Assembly: GCF_000515275.1 (NCBI RefSeq)
Contig: NZ_KI911560.1
Coordinates: 2,904,124-2,968,123, forward strand
Direction of reading: 5' to 3'
Source of the DNA: Methylophilus sp. 5
Lineage (GTDB): Bacteria; Pseudomonadota; Gammaproteobacteria; Burkholderiales; Methylophilaceae
DNA length: 64,000 bases
The first letter of the stretch is position 1, and each line of letters starts with the position of its first letter. The notes beneath the pieces were generated by a model, which saw only the letters and a list, made by a program, of their open reading frames with translations, searched no databases and was not told where the DNA came from. A program made the translations under genes and the position numbers. Positions 34,758 to 43,591 of this stretch are shown piece by piece.

Positions 34758-36677
34758 ATGCCTAAATTTCTGGCTCGTTTTTTATCATTGCTGGCATACA
34801 CTCATGACGCAATTGTGATCATGATTGCATGGTGGATGGCGTTTGCGCTACGCTTCAATTTTCATATCCCAGAAAAATTCATCGGTTATATACTGGAAAG
34901 CCTGCCAGTCATTTTCATTTTTCATAGCATTTGCTTTTACAGCTTTGGCTTATACAAAGGCGTGTGGCGTTTTGCCAGCTTACCTGACTTAAAACGCATT
35001 ATGCGCGCAGTGGCTTTTGCAGCATTACTGAGTGCCACCTTCGCCTTATTGGTGCATCCAACAATCATCATTCCACGCTCAGTACTCATTCTGAACCCCA
35101 TGCTATTACTGTTAACCATGGGCGGCAGCCGTTTTATCTATCGTGCCTGGAAAGAGCGCCGCTTGTTTAACGGTGTTGCTTTGCAAGGCAAGCCTGTGAT
35201 CGTGATTGGTGTAGAGGACGCTTCTTTTAACCTGATTAAAGAGTTGAGCAAAAACCCTGAGTGGCGTGTGGTGGCGATGATAGACCCTAGCGATAAGCTG
35301 GTTGGACGCGAGATCATGCATACCAAGGTTGAAGGTGGTTTGGACGATATGGCGCAGATTGCAGCGCGACATGGCTGCCAACACTGCATGATTGCGATGC
35401 CAGGGAGCAGACATGAAAAACGGCGCCTGGCGGTTGAGGCGGCGCGTAAGGTAGATGGCATGGAGGTGTTGACCTTGCCGGCGATGTCGGACCTGATCAG
35501 TGGTCGTATTAGTTTGTCGCAGATCCGCAAGATTGATGTAGAAGACTTGCTGGGGCGCGATGTGGTGCAGCTCGATACACATGGGCTGAGTAGTATGCTG
35601 GCGAATAAGGTGGTGCTGGTCTCGGGTGCTGCTGGCTCGATTGGCTCTGAGTTATGTCGGCAGATCTTGAGCTTTCACCCTGTGCAGTTAATTTGCCTGG
35701 ATATTTCTGAATATGCGCTGTATACCCTGCAGCAAGAGTTTAGCCAGTGGCCAACCAATACTGAGTTGGTTTATCTGGTGGCAGATGTGAAAAATCAGGC
35801 ACGTATTCAGCGTATTTTGCAAAGCCATCAGCCAGACGTGGTGTTACATGCAGGTGCTTATAAGCATGTGCCTATGATGGAACACTTTAACGTGGTGGAG
35901 GCTTTGCAAAACAATGCGTATGGCACCTATCAGATTGCTGCGGCCTGCCAGGCAGCGGGCGTGCCCACCTTTGTGTTGGTGTCTACCGACAAAGCAGTGA
36001 ACCCAACCAATGTGATGGGCGCCAGCAAACGGTTGGCCGAGCTCATTTGCCAGGGATTACAACATACCGAAAATAGCAGTACGCGTTTTATCACGGTGCG
36101 TTTTGGTAATGTGCTGGGCAGTAGCGGTAGTGTGATCCCCAAGTTTCGCGAGCAGATTGCACATGGCGGGCCGCTGACGATTACACATCCCGAAATCACC
36201 CGTTACTTTATGTCTATCCCCGAGGCGGCACAGCTGGTGTTGCAGGCAGCGACCATGGGCAATGGCGGTGAAGTGTTTGTGCTCGATATGGGCACACCGG
36301 TCAGGATTATTGACCTGGCGCGCGACATGATTAAACTATCAGGCTTGCAAGAGCAGGATATTCGCATTGAATTTACCGGCTTGCGCCCGGGCGAAAAGCT
36401 CTATGAAGAGCTGCTGGCAGATGATGAGAACACCTTGCCCACCAGCCATGAAAAATTACGCATCGCACAAGCACGTAGTGCAGACGCGCGCTGGTTAGCC
36501 AACCTGCTGGAATGGCTCACCAATACTCCACACTTGCAAGAGGCGCAAATCAAGCAAGACTTGCAACGCTGGGTGGAGGAGTATCAACCGGATACGCGCC
36601 CGGCACCTGATGTCTCTTTGCGTGGTGGCGTACTGTCGCTAGATACCCTGCCCTCACCTTCACAACACATACACTGA
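34758..36677 (+). CDS. UDP-N-acetylglucosamine 4,6-dehydratase, membrane-anchored WbpM/CapD type
   Basis: This 639-residue protein has four N-terminal membrane helices (about 10-130), a CoA-binding-like domain (GKPVIVIGVEDASFNL), and a C-terminal SDR domain from about 280 with the NAD site VSGAAGSIGSELCRQIL. The active site reads STDKAVNPTNVMGASKR, with Met where classical SDRs have Tyr; this replacement is normal for WbpM/FlaA1 enzymes. It yields UDP-4-keto-6-deoxy-HexNAc. Last gene of the locus, 18 bp after the PGT gene. Confidence 0.9.
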   Translation: MPKFLARFLSLLAYTHDAIVIMIAWWMAFALRFNFHIPEKFIGYILESLPVIFIFHSICFYSFGLYKGVWRFASLPDLKRIMRAVAFAALLSATFALLVHPTIIIPRSVLILNPMLLLLTMGGSRFIYRAWKERRLFNGVALQGKPVIVIGVEDASFNLIKELSKNPEWRVVAMIDPSDKLVGREIMHTKVEGGLDDMAQIAARHGCQHCMIAMPGSRHEKRRLAVEAARKVDGMEVLTLPAMSDLISGRISLSQIRKIDVEDLLGRDVVQLDTHGLSSMLANKVVLVSGAAGSIGSELCRQILSFHPVQLICLDISEYALYTLQQEFSQWPTNTELVYLVADVKNQARIQRILQSHQPDVVLHAGAYKHVPMMEHFNVVEALQNNAYGTYQIAAACQAAGVPTFVLVSTDKAVNPTNVMGASKRLAELICQGLQHTENSSTRFITVRFGNVLGSSGSVIPKFREQIAHGGPLTITHPEITRYFMSIPEAAQLVLQAATMGNGGEVFVLDMGTPVRIIDLARDMIKLSGLQEQDIRIEFTGLRPGEKLYEELLADDENTLPTSHEKLRIAQARSADARWLANLLEWLTNTPHLQEAQIKQDLQRWVEEYQPDTRPAPDVSLRGGVLSLDTLPSPSQHIH

Positions 36678-36769
36678 TAACTTCTTTATATTTACGTATT
36701 AAGCATATTCTATAGTTTGATGTCGTTTACAATGGTGGCCCCTTCAATCAGCGCTGCTCTACGCCCTTT

Positions 36770-38677
36770 ATGCCTCATATTACGCTTGACAATGCCAGTC
36801 TCGCATTTGGTCATCATGCCTTACTTGCCCAAGCCTCCTTTCAGTTAGATCCTGGTGAACGCGTTGGCTTGATTGGCCGCAATGGGGCCGGTAAATCTAG
36901 TTTACTTAAAGCCATTGCCGGCACCATCAAACTAGATGATGGCACCGTATGGCGTGCGCCAAACGTGCGCGTGGTCTATGTACCACAAGAGCCTGAACTG
37001 GATAATACACACACCGTATTTGAAGCTGTTGCAGAAGGGTTAGGCAGTTTGCAACAAACCATTATTGACTACCATCAGGTCACCCATGACATGGGCATGC
37101 CAGATGCCAATATTGAGGCGTTGATGGAACGCATGCAGGCATTGCAGCATGAAATGGATGCGCAGAATGGCTGGGTAGCACAATCACGCGTTGAAACCGT
37201 GCTAAGCCGTTTGAAGCTGGATGCAGATGTATTGGTCTCCACGTTGTCCGGTGGCTGGCGTAAACGGGTCGCGCTTGGGCGTGCGCTGGTTGCAGAGCCT
37301 GAAGTTTTATTACTCGATGAGCCGACTAACCACCTGGACCTGGAAGCCATCGAGTGGCTGGAAGATTTGCTATTGGGATTTAATGGCAGTGTGTTGTTTA
37401 TTACCCATGATCGCCGTTTTTTAGACAAGTTGGCCACACGCATCACCGAACTTGACCGTGGCAATCTGACAGATTTTGTGGGCAACTTTTCACAATATCA
37501 AATTAAAAAAGAAGAGTTACTCGCCGTTGAAGAAACCCATGCGGCTAAATTCGATAAATTTTTGGCTCAAGAAGAAGTCTGGATCCGCCAGGGGATTAAA
37601 GCACGTCGTACCCGTAATGAAGGACGCGTGAGAAGATTAGAAGCGCTACGTTTAGACCGTGCAGCAAGACGTGAGCGCCAGGGCGATGTCAAGCTTAACC
37701 TGGATGCTGGCCAACGTAGCGGAAAACTGGTTGCAGAGCTGGATCAGGTCTATAAGTCATATGGCGACAAAACATTAATAAAAGGCTTCAGCACACGTAT
37801 TTTACGTGGCGATAAAATCGGTTTATTAGGGCCAAACGGCATTGGAAAGTCCACGCTATTGAAACTTATTTTAGGTGACATTGAAGCAGATAGTGGCGAC
37901 ATTCAGCGCGGCACAAAAATAAATGTCGCTTATTTTGACCAGATGCGTGAGCAGCTAGATGAAGAGGCAACCTTAGCCGATACCATTAGCCCGGGCTCAG
38001 ACTTTGTTGAAATTGGCAATGAACGTAAACATGTGATCAGTTACCTGGAGGACTTTTTGTTCCCACCACAACGTTCGCGCTCACCAGTGAAGTCACTTTC
38101 CGGTGGTGAACGCAACCGTTTACTGTTAGCGCGCCTGTTTGCGCGCCCTGCCAACGTCTTGGTATTAGATGAGCCAACCAATGATCTGGATATTGATACA
38201 CTAGAGTTATTGGAGACGCTATTACAGGATTATTCAGGGACTCTTTTCCTGGTCAGCCATGACAGGGCATTTCTAGAAAATACCGTCACTCAAGTGATTG
38301 CTTTTGAAGGGCAAGGGAAGCTAACCGAATTTGGTGGTGGATACGATGACTGGTTAAGATTTAGCCAGGATCGTGTGAGCAAACCAACGCCTACGCCAAA
38401 AGTATCTGCTGCCGCTTCAGTAGCGAACACACCCACACCAACGGTAACCAGCCGAAAAACGTTGAGCTTCAAAGAGCAGCGTGAACTGGAATCGCTACCG
38501 GCAGAGATTGAGCAACTGGAACAAGAGCAAGCCGGGATTCAAGCCCAGTTTGCGCAAGGTGATATTTACAAGCAGGCGCCTGAGCGCGTGAAACAGCTAC
38601 AAGACAGGCTGGCAGAGATTGAAACGTTGGTCTTGCAGAAACTCACCCGCTGGGAAACATTAGATGGTTTGAGTTAG
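36770..38677 (+). CDS. uup: ABC-F ATPase Uup
   Basis: This 635-residue soluble protein has two ABC cassettes: Walker A GRNGAGKSS and GPNGIGKST, signatures LSGGWRKRV and LSGGERNRL, and Walker B LLLDEPTNHLDLEA and LVLDEPTNDLD. A linker with FLAQEEVWIRQGIKARRTRNEGRVRRLEALR joins them. The last 80 residues (SFKEQRELESLPAEIEQLEQEQ) form the coiled-coil DNA-binding-like domain that marks Uup among ABC-F proteins. Uup affects ribosome function and tandem-repeat excision in E. coli. It is the right housekeeping boundary of the polysaccharide locus. Confidence 0.92.
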   Translation: MPHITLDNASLAFGHHALLAQASFQLDPGERVGLIGRNGAGKSSLLKAIAGTIKLDDGTVWRAPNVRVVYVPQEPELDNTHTVFEAVAEGLGSLQQTIIDYHQVTHDMGMPDANIEALMERMQALQHEMDAQNGWVAQSRVETVLSRLKLDADVLVSTLSGGWRKRVALGRALVAEPEVLLLDEPTNHLDLEAIEWLEDLLLGFNGSVLFITHDRRFLDKLATRITELDRGNLTDFVGNFSQYQIKKEELLAVEETHAAKFDKFLAQEEVWIRQGIKARRTRNEGRVRRLEALRLDRAARRERQGDVKLNLDAGQRSGKLVAELDQVYKSYGDKTLIKGFSTRILRGDKIGLLGPNGIGKSTLLKLILGDIEADSGDIQRGTKINVAYFDQMREQLDEEATLADTISPGSDFVEIGNERKHVISYLEDFLFPPQRSRSPVKSLSGGERNRLLLARLFARPANVLVLDEPTNDLDIDTLELLETLLQDYSGTLFLVSHDRAFLENTVTQVIAFEGQGKLTEFGGGYDDWLRFSQDRVSKPTPTPKVSAAASVANTPTPTVTSRKTLSFKEQRELESLPAEIEQLEQEQAGIQAQFAQGDIYKQAPERVKQLQDRLAEIETLVLQKLTRWETLDGLS

Positions 38678-38712
38678 CTCGCCCTGCACCGGGCATGCTT
38701 TTTCTAGCACAC

Positions 38713-38756
38713 AAAAAGCAACAGCCGAAGGGGAAACCCTTCGGCTGTTGCTTTTT
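38713..38756. terminator. Bidirectional terminator between uup and flgN
   Basis: A perfect 20-bp stem (38713-38732 with 38737-38756) closes on a GAAA tetraloop, with A-tract and T-tract forming the stem base. It can terminate uup on the plus strand and the flgMN operon on the minus strand. Confidence 0.95.
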
Positions 38757-38772
38757 AAATCTGTATGCGTGC

Positions 38773-39261
38773 TTAGACTGAAAAACTGCCGCGGCTGGTG
38801 TTTGCGCGGTGGGCGTGCCCATTTTTGCCATAAAACTGTGGCGCAGCACTTTTGCCGTTTAAAGCATCCAGTTTTTCCTGATTGCGCAAAAAGTGCTTGT
38901 TAATCAGGATGCCATTCAGGCGATTCAGTTCTTTGGCTTGTGTCAGCTCTTGCTGAAAAGTGACCCAGGCGCTATCTAACAATTGGCTGGACTGCTTTTG
39001 CAACCAGACAGACATGCCTTGCTCGTTAGGCTCAAAGCCTGCTGCGGCTAGCGCATCATAACGAGAGTTAGCCGCAGCGCCCAAAGCTTGCAGCAACTCT
39101 ACGCGCTTGTCTACCATGCGTTCAATCACATCCAGGTCAGCAGTGACCAAGGCCGACTGCTCAGACTGCAAATCACTCAACAGTGTTGACACCAGCGCGG
39201 CGTCTTTTTCAAACGTCACTGGAGAAGAAGATAAATGATTTGCAGTGGTCATAATTGTCAC
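38773..39261 (-). CDS. flgN: Flagellar export chaperone FlgN
   Basis: This protein of up to 162 residues is mostly helical, typical of FlgN, the chaperone that delivers hook-junction proteins FlgK and FlgL to the export gate. Weakly conserved as usual; LLSDLQSEQSALVTADLDVIERMVDKRVELLQAL and a late FLRNQEKLDAL helix are recognisable. It overlaps flgM by 4 bp, and a second in-frame ATG three codons in may be the real start. Transcribed from the FliA-type promoter of flgM. Confidence 0.87.
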   Translation of the reverse strand: MTIMTTANHLSSSPVTFEKDAALVSTLLSDLQSEQSALVTADLDVIERMVDKRVELLQALGAAANSRYDALAAAGFEPNEQGMSVWLQKQSSQLLDSAWVTFQQELTQAKELNRLNGILINKHFLRNQEKLDALNGKSAAPQFYGKNGHAHRANTSRGSFSV

Positions 39262-39575
39262 CCTTTATTAGGTTGTATCAAATCTTTCACGGTTTGTAGC
39301 AAGCCATCCGCCACTTTAGCGGTATCGACTGAAAAATCACCACGTGCGATCGCGGCTTTAATTTCTTCGACTTTATTCGTGTCAAACACTTCACCAGTGG
39401 CCGATCCAGCGTTTAATGACTGCAACTGCACCGAGGCAGAAGATAAAGTCACATTATCTGAAGAGGCAGTCGATGTGCTCGCTGCTTTTTCACTGCCTTT
39501 ACTTGCAGTGCCTTTATCCAGGGTCGGCTTGTCTACGCCAACACCCATTTTTTTAATCGAATCTGAAATATTCAT
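39258..39575 (-). CDS. flgM: Anti-sigma-28 factor FlgM
   Basis: This 105-residue FlgM holds FliA inactive until the hook-basal body is complete and is then exported. NISDSIKKMGVG opens it; the conserved sigma-binding half KVEEIKAAIARGDFSVDTAKVADGLL lies near the C-terminus. ATG 39575 is chosen since AGAGGT is 6 bases upstream and the family N-terminus begins here; the longer frame from 39632 would add 19 unrelated residues within the leader. The low-complexity Ser/Thr/Ala linker (about 30-60) is longer than in E. coli. Confidence 0.92.
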   Translation of the reverse strand: MNISDSIKKMGVGVDKPTLDKGTASKGSEKAASTSTASSDNVTLSSASVQLQSLNAGSATGEVFDTNKVEEIKAAIARGDFSVDTAKVADGLLQTVKDLIQPNKG

Positions 39576-39644
39576 GCCGTACCTCTTCTGATTTTGAATT
39601 GTGTCAGGGTTTATCAAAGCCAAAACCCTCATTCGTTAACAGTA

Positions 39645-39671
39645 CTATCGGCATAGTTTAAGCGAACTTTA
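39645..39671 (-). promoter_or_regulatory. Sigma-28 (FliA) promoter of flgMN
   Basis: On the minus strand TAAA (39671-39668), 15 bases, then GCCGATAG (39652-39645): a near-perfect match to TAAA-N15-GCCGATAA. The leader to the flgM ATG would be about 60 bases. Confidence 0.9.
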
Positions 39672-39744
39672 GTGCTTAATATACTTTTTATCGCATGTTT
39701 ATAATTTTCAGACATTTTTCAATTAAAAAACGTTGTCCATCTGA

Positions 39745-40503
39745 CTAAAAGCGAATGTCTACCTTACCAGAAGACTGCGCAACGCCTTTTATAATCTGGC
39801 CGCTGCTGACTTTCACATCAACCACCTGACCCACATTGGCGGTTTGCATGGCGGTGCCATCGGCCGAGATGACAAAGCCATCACCTCGACTATTTAACTG
39901 TACAGTTTGCCCTTGCATAATCACCGGCACAGACTTAAGCAACTCTGGTCTTAACACGGTGCCCAATGGCAAATTTAAGGTGGCCTGTTTGCCAGCCAGC
40001 ATGGTCAGATCAGTGATGATGCCCGCTGGCAGTTTGCTTAAATCCCCTGACTGCATGACGACATCTGTGGTTTGTACCGGTGAGCCCTGGGCAACAGGCA
40101 AGCCTGTCACAGCATACTCGCCCCATACTTGCACATCGGCCTGCACATACAGCGTCCAGAGCTTGGTGTCAGACTGCAAGCAACGCACACCGATATGGGT
40201 TTTACCCCACAAACGGGCGCCCTGTACGGTAAAGCCTTCCATTAAGGCACAGTCAGCAATGCGGATACGACTATCCAGCGGCTGAATCTCAATATTCACT
40301 TTGCCCGGATACCCTTGAGTCTGATTTTGTACATACTGCATCACAGTTTGATACAGGCGGCTGTGCATATCATTACCTGCTGCGGCTGACGCTAGCGCAT
40401 GCTGGTTTGCAATCACGGCACGGTCTGCCGCTTGCACAGGAACGCTCATCAGCCATAACAGGCCGACGATGATCATCACAACAGGGAGCTTGGGTTGTTT
40501 CAT
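39745..40503 (-). CDS. flgA: Flagellar P-ring assembly chaperone FlgA
   Basis: This 252-residue periplasmic chaperone for FlgI has a signal peptide (MKQPKLPVVMIIVGLLWLMSVPVQAA) and a C-terminal SAF domain: YAVTGLPVAQGSPVQTTDVVM, then LPLGTVLRPELLKSVPVI and GQVVDVKVSSGQIIKGVA. ATG 40503 (AGGG just upstream) is preferred over a start 35 codons earlier because it gives the signal peptide directly. It runs divergently from flgB, with flgMN in a separate leftward unit behind it. Confidence 0.92.
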   Translation of the reverse strand: MKQPKLPVVMIIVGLLWLMSVPVQAADRAVIANQHALASAAAGNDMHSRLYQTVMQYVQNQTQGYPGKVNIEIQPLDSRIRIADCALMEGFTVQGARLWGKTHIGVRCLQSDTKLWTLYVQADVQVWGEYAVTGLPVAQGSPVQTTDVVMQSGDLSKLPAGIITDLTMLAGKQATLNLPLGTVLRPELLKSVPVIMQGQTVQLNSRGDGFVISADGTAMQTANVGQVVDVKVSSGQIIKGVAQSSGKVDIRF

Positions 40504-40752
40504 GTGCCCTATTCTACGCATTGAGGGCAGGTTTAATTTCGGAATTAAAGGGGATTTCCCCCGTTTAATTCGAGAATCATTGCATAGGTCGCGGCGTACA
40601 CTGGGCATAGCTAGTAAAAGTCATGTGTGTCAAAGCAGACCTGCTTAATCGGGTTATCGGCCACAGCAGACAAAACTTTAGAGGTGCGAGCAACACCTTG
40701 TTAAACAGGGCTCGTTGAGCAAGGCTTGAGAAAAGCCAGGAAAGGATAAACG

Positions 40753-41187
40753 ATGATAAACAAACTGGACGCCGCACTGAATTTCCATCAGACGGCATTG
40801 CGCGTGCGCAATGAACGTCAAGAGTTGTTGGCATCGAATATTGCCAATGCAGACACGCCGCAATATAAAGCACGTGACATCGACTTTCAGTCTGCCATGA
40901 AGGCAGCCTTGCAGCCGAATGCCTCTGCTGGCACACCGGCCAGCGGTGGCGCACTGCAACAAACCAATAGTGGCCACCTCAACGGCATGGGTAACAGTGG
41001 TTATGTGAGTGGCGCCAGTGACCCGCTGTTCCGCTCTGTGGTGCAAGGCTCGGCCGACGGCAACACGGTAGACATGGATGTAGAGCGTAATGCTTATGTT
41101 GATAACGGTATCCGTTATGAGGCCAGCCTGACGATGATAGGCGGCCAGATCAAAAAGATGCTGTCCGCCATTAACGGTCAGCAATAA
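40753..41187 (+). CDS. flgB: Flagellar basal-body rod protein FlgB
   Basis: This 144-residue proximal rod protein has the N-terminal rod signature ERQELLASNIANADTPQYKARDIDFQSAM and a C-terminal helix that packs into the rod. It is exported without cleavage. The middle (residues 55-85) is Ser/Gly/Ala-rich. GGAAAGGA precedes ATG. First gene of the rightward flgBCDEFGHIJ run; the 249-bp gap to flgA must hold divergent promoters, but no sigma-28 or sigma-54 element was recognised there. Confidence 0.93.
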   Translation: MINKLDAALNFHQTALRVRNERQELLASNIANADTPQYKARDIDFQSAMKAALQPNASAGTPASGGALQQTNSGHLNGMGNSGYVSGASDPLFRSVVQGSADGNTVDMDVERNAYVDNGIRYEASLTMIGGQIKKMLSAINGQQ

Positions 41188-41203
41188 TTAAAGGAGGTCT
41201 GTG

Positions 41204-41608
41204 ATGTCTCTGTTTAACGTATTTAAAATTTCCGGCTCTGCCATGAGTGCGCAATCGCTGCGCCTGAACACGGTGGCCAGTAACTTGGCCAACGCGGACA
41301 GCGTGGTGAGCTCGGATGGCAAACCTTACCAATCCAAACAGGTGGTGTTTAAAGCTGTACAGGACGCTGCGAACAAGAGCAGTACGGTAGAAGTTGACCG
41401 TGTGATTGAAGATGACAAGCCTGGCAAAATGGTCTACGACCCTAAACACCCAATGGCAAATGGCGATGGTTATATCACCATGCCTAATGTCAACGTGACC
41501 GAAGAAATGGTGAACATGATTTCAGCGTCACGCGCGTATCAAAACAACGTGGAAACCATGAACGCGGCCAAAACCATGTTGCTTAAAACATTGAATATCG
41601 GTCAATAA
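41204..41608 (+). CDS. flgC: Flagellar basal-body rod protein FlgC
   Basis: This 134-residue rod protein has the shared signature MSAQSLRLNTVASNLANADSV and the C-terminal VNVTEEMVNMISASRAYQNNVETMNAAKTM, which stacks in the rod. ATG 41204 is preferred to GTG 41201 because AAGGAGG (41191-41197) is better spaced for it. It lies 16 bp after flgB and 21 bp before flgD. Confidence 0.94.
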   Translation: MSLFNVFKISGSAMSAQSLRLNTVASNLANADSVVSSDGKPYQSKQVVFKAVQDAANKSSTVEVDRVIEDDKPGKMVYDPKHPMANGDGYITMPNVNVTEEMVNMISASRAYQNNVETMNAAKTMLLKTLNIGQ

Positions 41609-41629
41609 CCTGCAGAAAGGACATTCAGC

Positions 41630-42298
41630 ATGACCACCGTCAATACCAACAACCAAGTGTCACAGGATTTACTAAACTCAGTCAACACACGTAGCAGCAC
41701 GAGTACCACCGATGAAACACAAGACCGTTTCATGACCCTGCTGGTGACTCAGATGAAAAACCAGGACCCGTTAAACCCGATGGATAACGCCCAGGTGACC
41801 AGCCAGATGGCACAGTTAAATACGGTGACTGGCATTAACAAGCTGAATGAAACCATGAGCAGCCTGATCGGCAGCGTGCAATTAGGCCAGGCCTACCAGG
41901 CCACCAGCATGATAGGTCGCAATGTATTAGTCGAAGGTAAAACGCTCACGCATACAGAGACTGGCGGTTATTTCGGCGTCAATGTGCCTAACGGGGCTGA
42001 CAGCTTGTCCGTGGCCATTAAAAATGGCTCTGGTGCCACCGTACGTACGCTCACGTTTGGCAAACAGGATGTTGGTGTCAACGCACTGAGCTGGGATGGC
42101 AAACTCGATGATGGCACCACCGCACCAAGTGGCGACTATAGCTATGAAATTACCGCAAAAACGGGCGACAACACAGTCACCAGCACTGCACTGAGCCTGG
42201 CGCAGGTACAGAGTGTCACCACCAGCACCAGTGGCGCCAAACTGAATTTAAGCAATAACACGACTGTGTCTGCATCTGATATTTCAGAGATTTTCTAA
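41630..42298 (+). CDS. flgD: Flagellar hook assembly scaffold FlgD
   Basis: This 222-residue hook cap has the N-terminal export and cap signature DRFMTLLVTQMKNQDPLNPMDNAQ and AQLNTVTGINKLN, then a tudor/Ig-like C-terminal half with LTFGKQDVGVNALSWDGKLDDGTTAPSGDYSY. It caps the growing hook and is discarded when FlgK arrives. GAAAGGA lies upstream. A 43-bp gap leads to flgE. Confidence 0.93.
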   Translation: MTTVNTNNQVSQDLLNSVNTRSSTSTTDETQDRFMTLLVTQMKNQDPLNPMDNAQVTSQMAQLNTVTGINKLNETMSSLIGSVQLGQAYQATSMIGRNVLVEGKTLTHTETGGYFGVNVPNGADSLSVAIKNGSGATVRTLTFGKQDVGVNALSWDGKLDDGTTAPSGDYSYEITAKTGDNTVTSTALSLAQVQSVTTSTSGAKLNLSNNTTVSASDISEIF

Positions 42299-42341
42299 TT
42301 TTCAATACTTACATTTTTAGTCCTTACCAAGGAGAGATAAC

Positions 42342-43553
42342 ATGGCTTTTTCACAAGGCTTAAGTGGTTTAAACGCAGCGTCTAAAGCGCTGGAAGTGAT
42401 TGGTAACAACGTTTCCAACGCCAACACTGTTGGCTTTAAACAGTCTCGTGCAGAGTTTGCCGATGTGTTCGCCGCCTCCCTGAGTGGTGCTGGCACGACA
42501 CAAATTGGTATCGGTACCAAAATTTCAGATGTTGCCCAGCAGTTTACCCAAGGCAATATTACGGCCACCAACAACACGCTGGATGTTGCCATTAACGGCG
42601 CCGGCTTTTTCCGCCTGAGCAATAATGGCGCAGTCACTTATACCCGTAATGGTCAGTTTCAAATGGACAAAAACGGCTATATTGTGACCAGTGATGGCAA
42701 ACGCCTGATGGGTAACAGTGCAGACAACCTCAATGGTTCTAGCCCGGTTGAAATCCAGATCGACACCAGTGACTTGCAACCGGTAGCAAGTACTAAAATC
42801 AGTGGCACCTTGAACCTGAATTCGTCCAGTGCCAACATTGACCAGACCGTAACGCCATTTAGCTCAACGGACCCAACCAGTTATACCAACTCTACCGCGA
42901 TTACGGTGTATGACAACCTGGGCAACTCGCACAATGTACAAAACTTTTATGTGAAAACAGCAGCCAACACCTGGGGCGTGTATACCACAGTGGATGGCAC
43001 CGATGTGACGCCAACCCCCACCCCGTCTATGGTATTTAATGCTGGTGGCTATGACTCGACCAACTCAAGCATTACGCCAATCACCTTCACCCCGACCACT
43101 GGTGGCGCAGCGATGAATATCAGTTTTGATTATTCAAAAAGCACTCAGTACGGCTCCTCTTTCAGTGTGAACAAGCTGAGCCAGGATGGTTACTCTTCTG
43201 GCCGTATTGCCAGCTTTACCATTGGTGATGATGGCATTATTCAAGGCCGCTATACCAATGGTCAATCCAAAGACCTCGGTCGCGTCATTCTGGCTAACTT
43301 TGTTAACCCAAATGGGTTGCAATCATTGGGCGGTAACCAATGGATGGCCTCTTATGAGTCTGGCGATGAGCTGATTGGTTCACCTGGCAGCAGCACCATG
43401 GGTGTACTGCAATCCTCTGCGGTAGAAGACTCTAACGTAGACCTGACGGCAGAGCTGGTGAACATGATTACCGCACAGCGTATCTACCAGGCCAACGCGC
43501 AAACCATCAAAACGCAAGATCAGGTCATGCAGACACTGGTCAACCTGAGATAG
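42342..43553 (+). CDS. flgE: Flagellar hook protein FlgE
   Basis: This 403-residue hook subunit begins AFSQGLSGLNAASKALEVIGNNVSNANTVGFKQSRAEFADVF, the canonical D0 rod/hook helix, and ends with the matching helix VDLTAELVNMITAQRIYQANAQTIKTQDQVMQ. The middle D1/D2 domains (NTLDVAINGAGFFRL and on) are the size found in E. coli. AAGGAGAG lies 6 bases before ATG, suggesting strong translation, as needed for an abundant structural protein. Confidence 0.95.
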   Translation: MAFSQGLSGLNAASKALEVIGNNVSNANTVGFKQSRAEFADVFAASLSGAGTTQIGIGTKISDVAQQFTQGNITATNNTLDVAINGAGFFRLSNNGAVTYTRNGQFQMDKNGYIVTSDGKRLMGNSADNLNGSSPVEIQIDTSDLQPVASTKISGTLNLNSSSANIDQTVTPFSSTDPTSYTNSTAITVYDNLGNSHNVQNFYVKTAANTWGVYTTVDGTDVTPTPTPSMVFNAGGYDSTNSSITPITFTPTTGGAAMNISFDYSKSTQYGSSFSVNKLSQDGYSSGRIASFTIGDDGIIQGRYTNGQSKDLGRVILANFVNPNGLQSLGGNQWMASYESGDELIGSPGSSTMGVLQSSAVEDSNVDLTAELVNMITAQRIYQANAQTIKTQDQVMQTLVNLR

Positions 43554-43591
43554 TAATCATTGATCATTAACTCTTTGATAAGGGCTGCTTT

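Noticed and set aside
34758..36677. Loss of the catalytic Tyr in the WbpM-like dehydratase (Met in NVMGASK)
   Set aside because: Met at this site is normal for the WbpM/FlaA1 branch, so it is not a defect.
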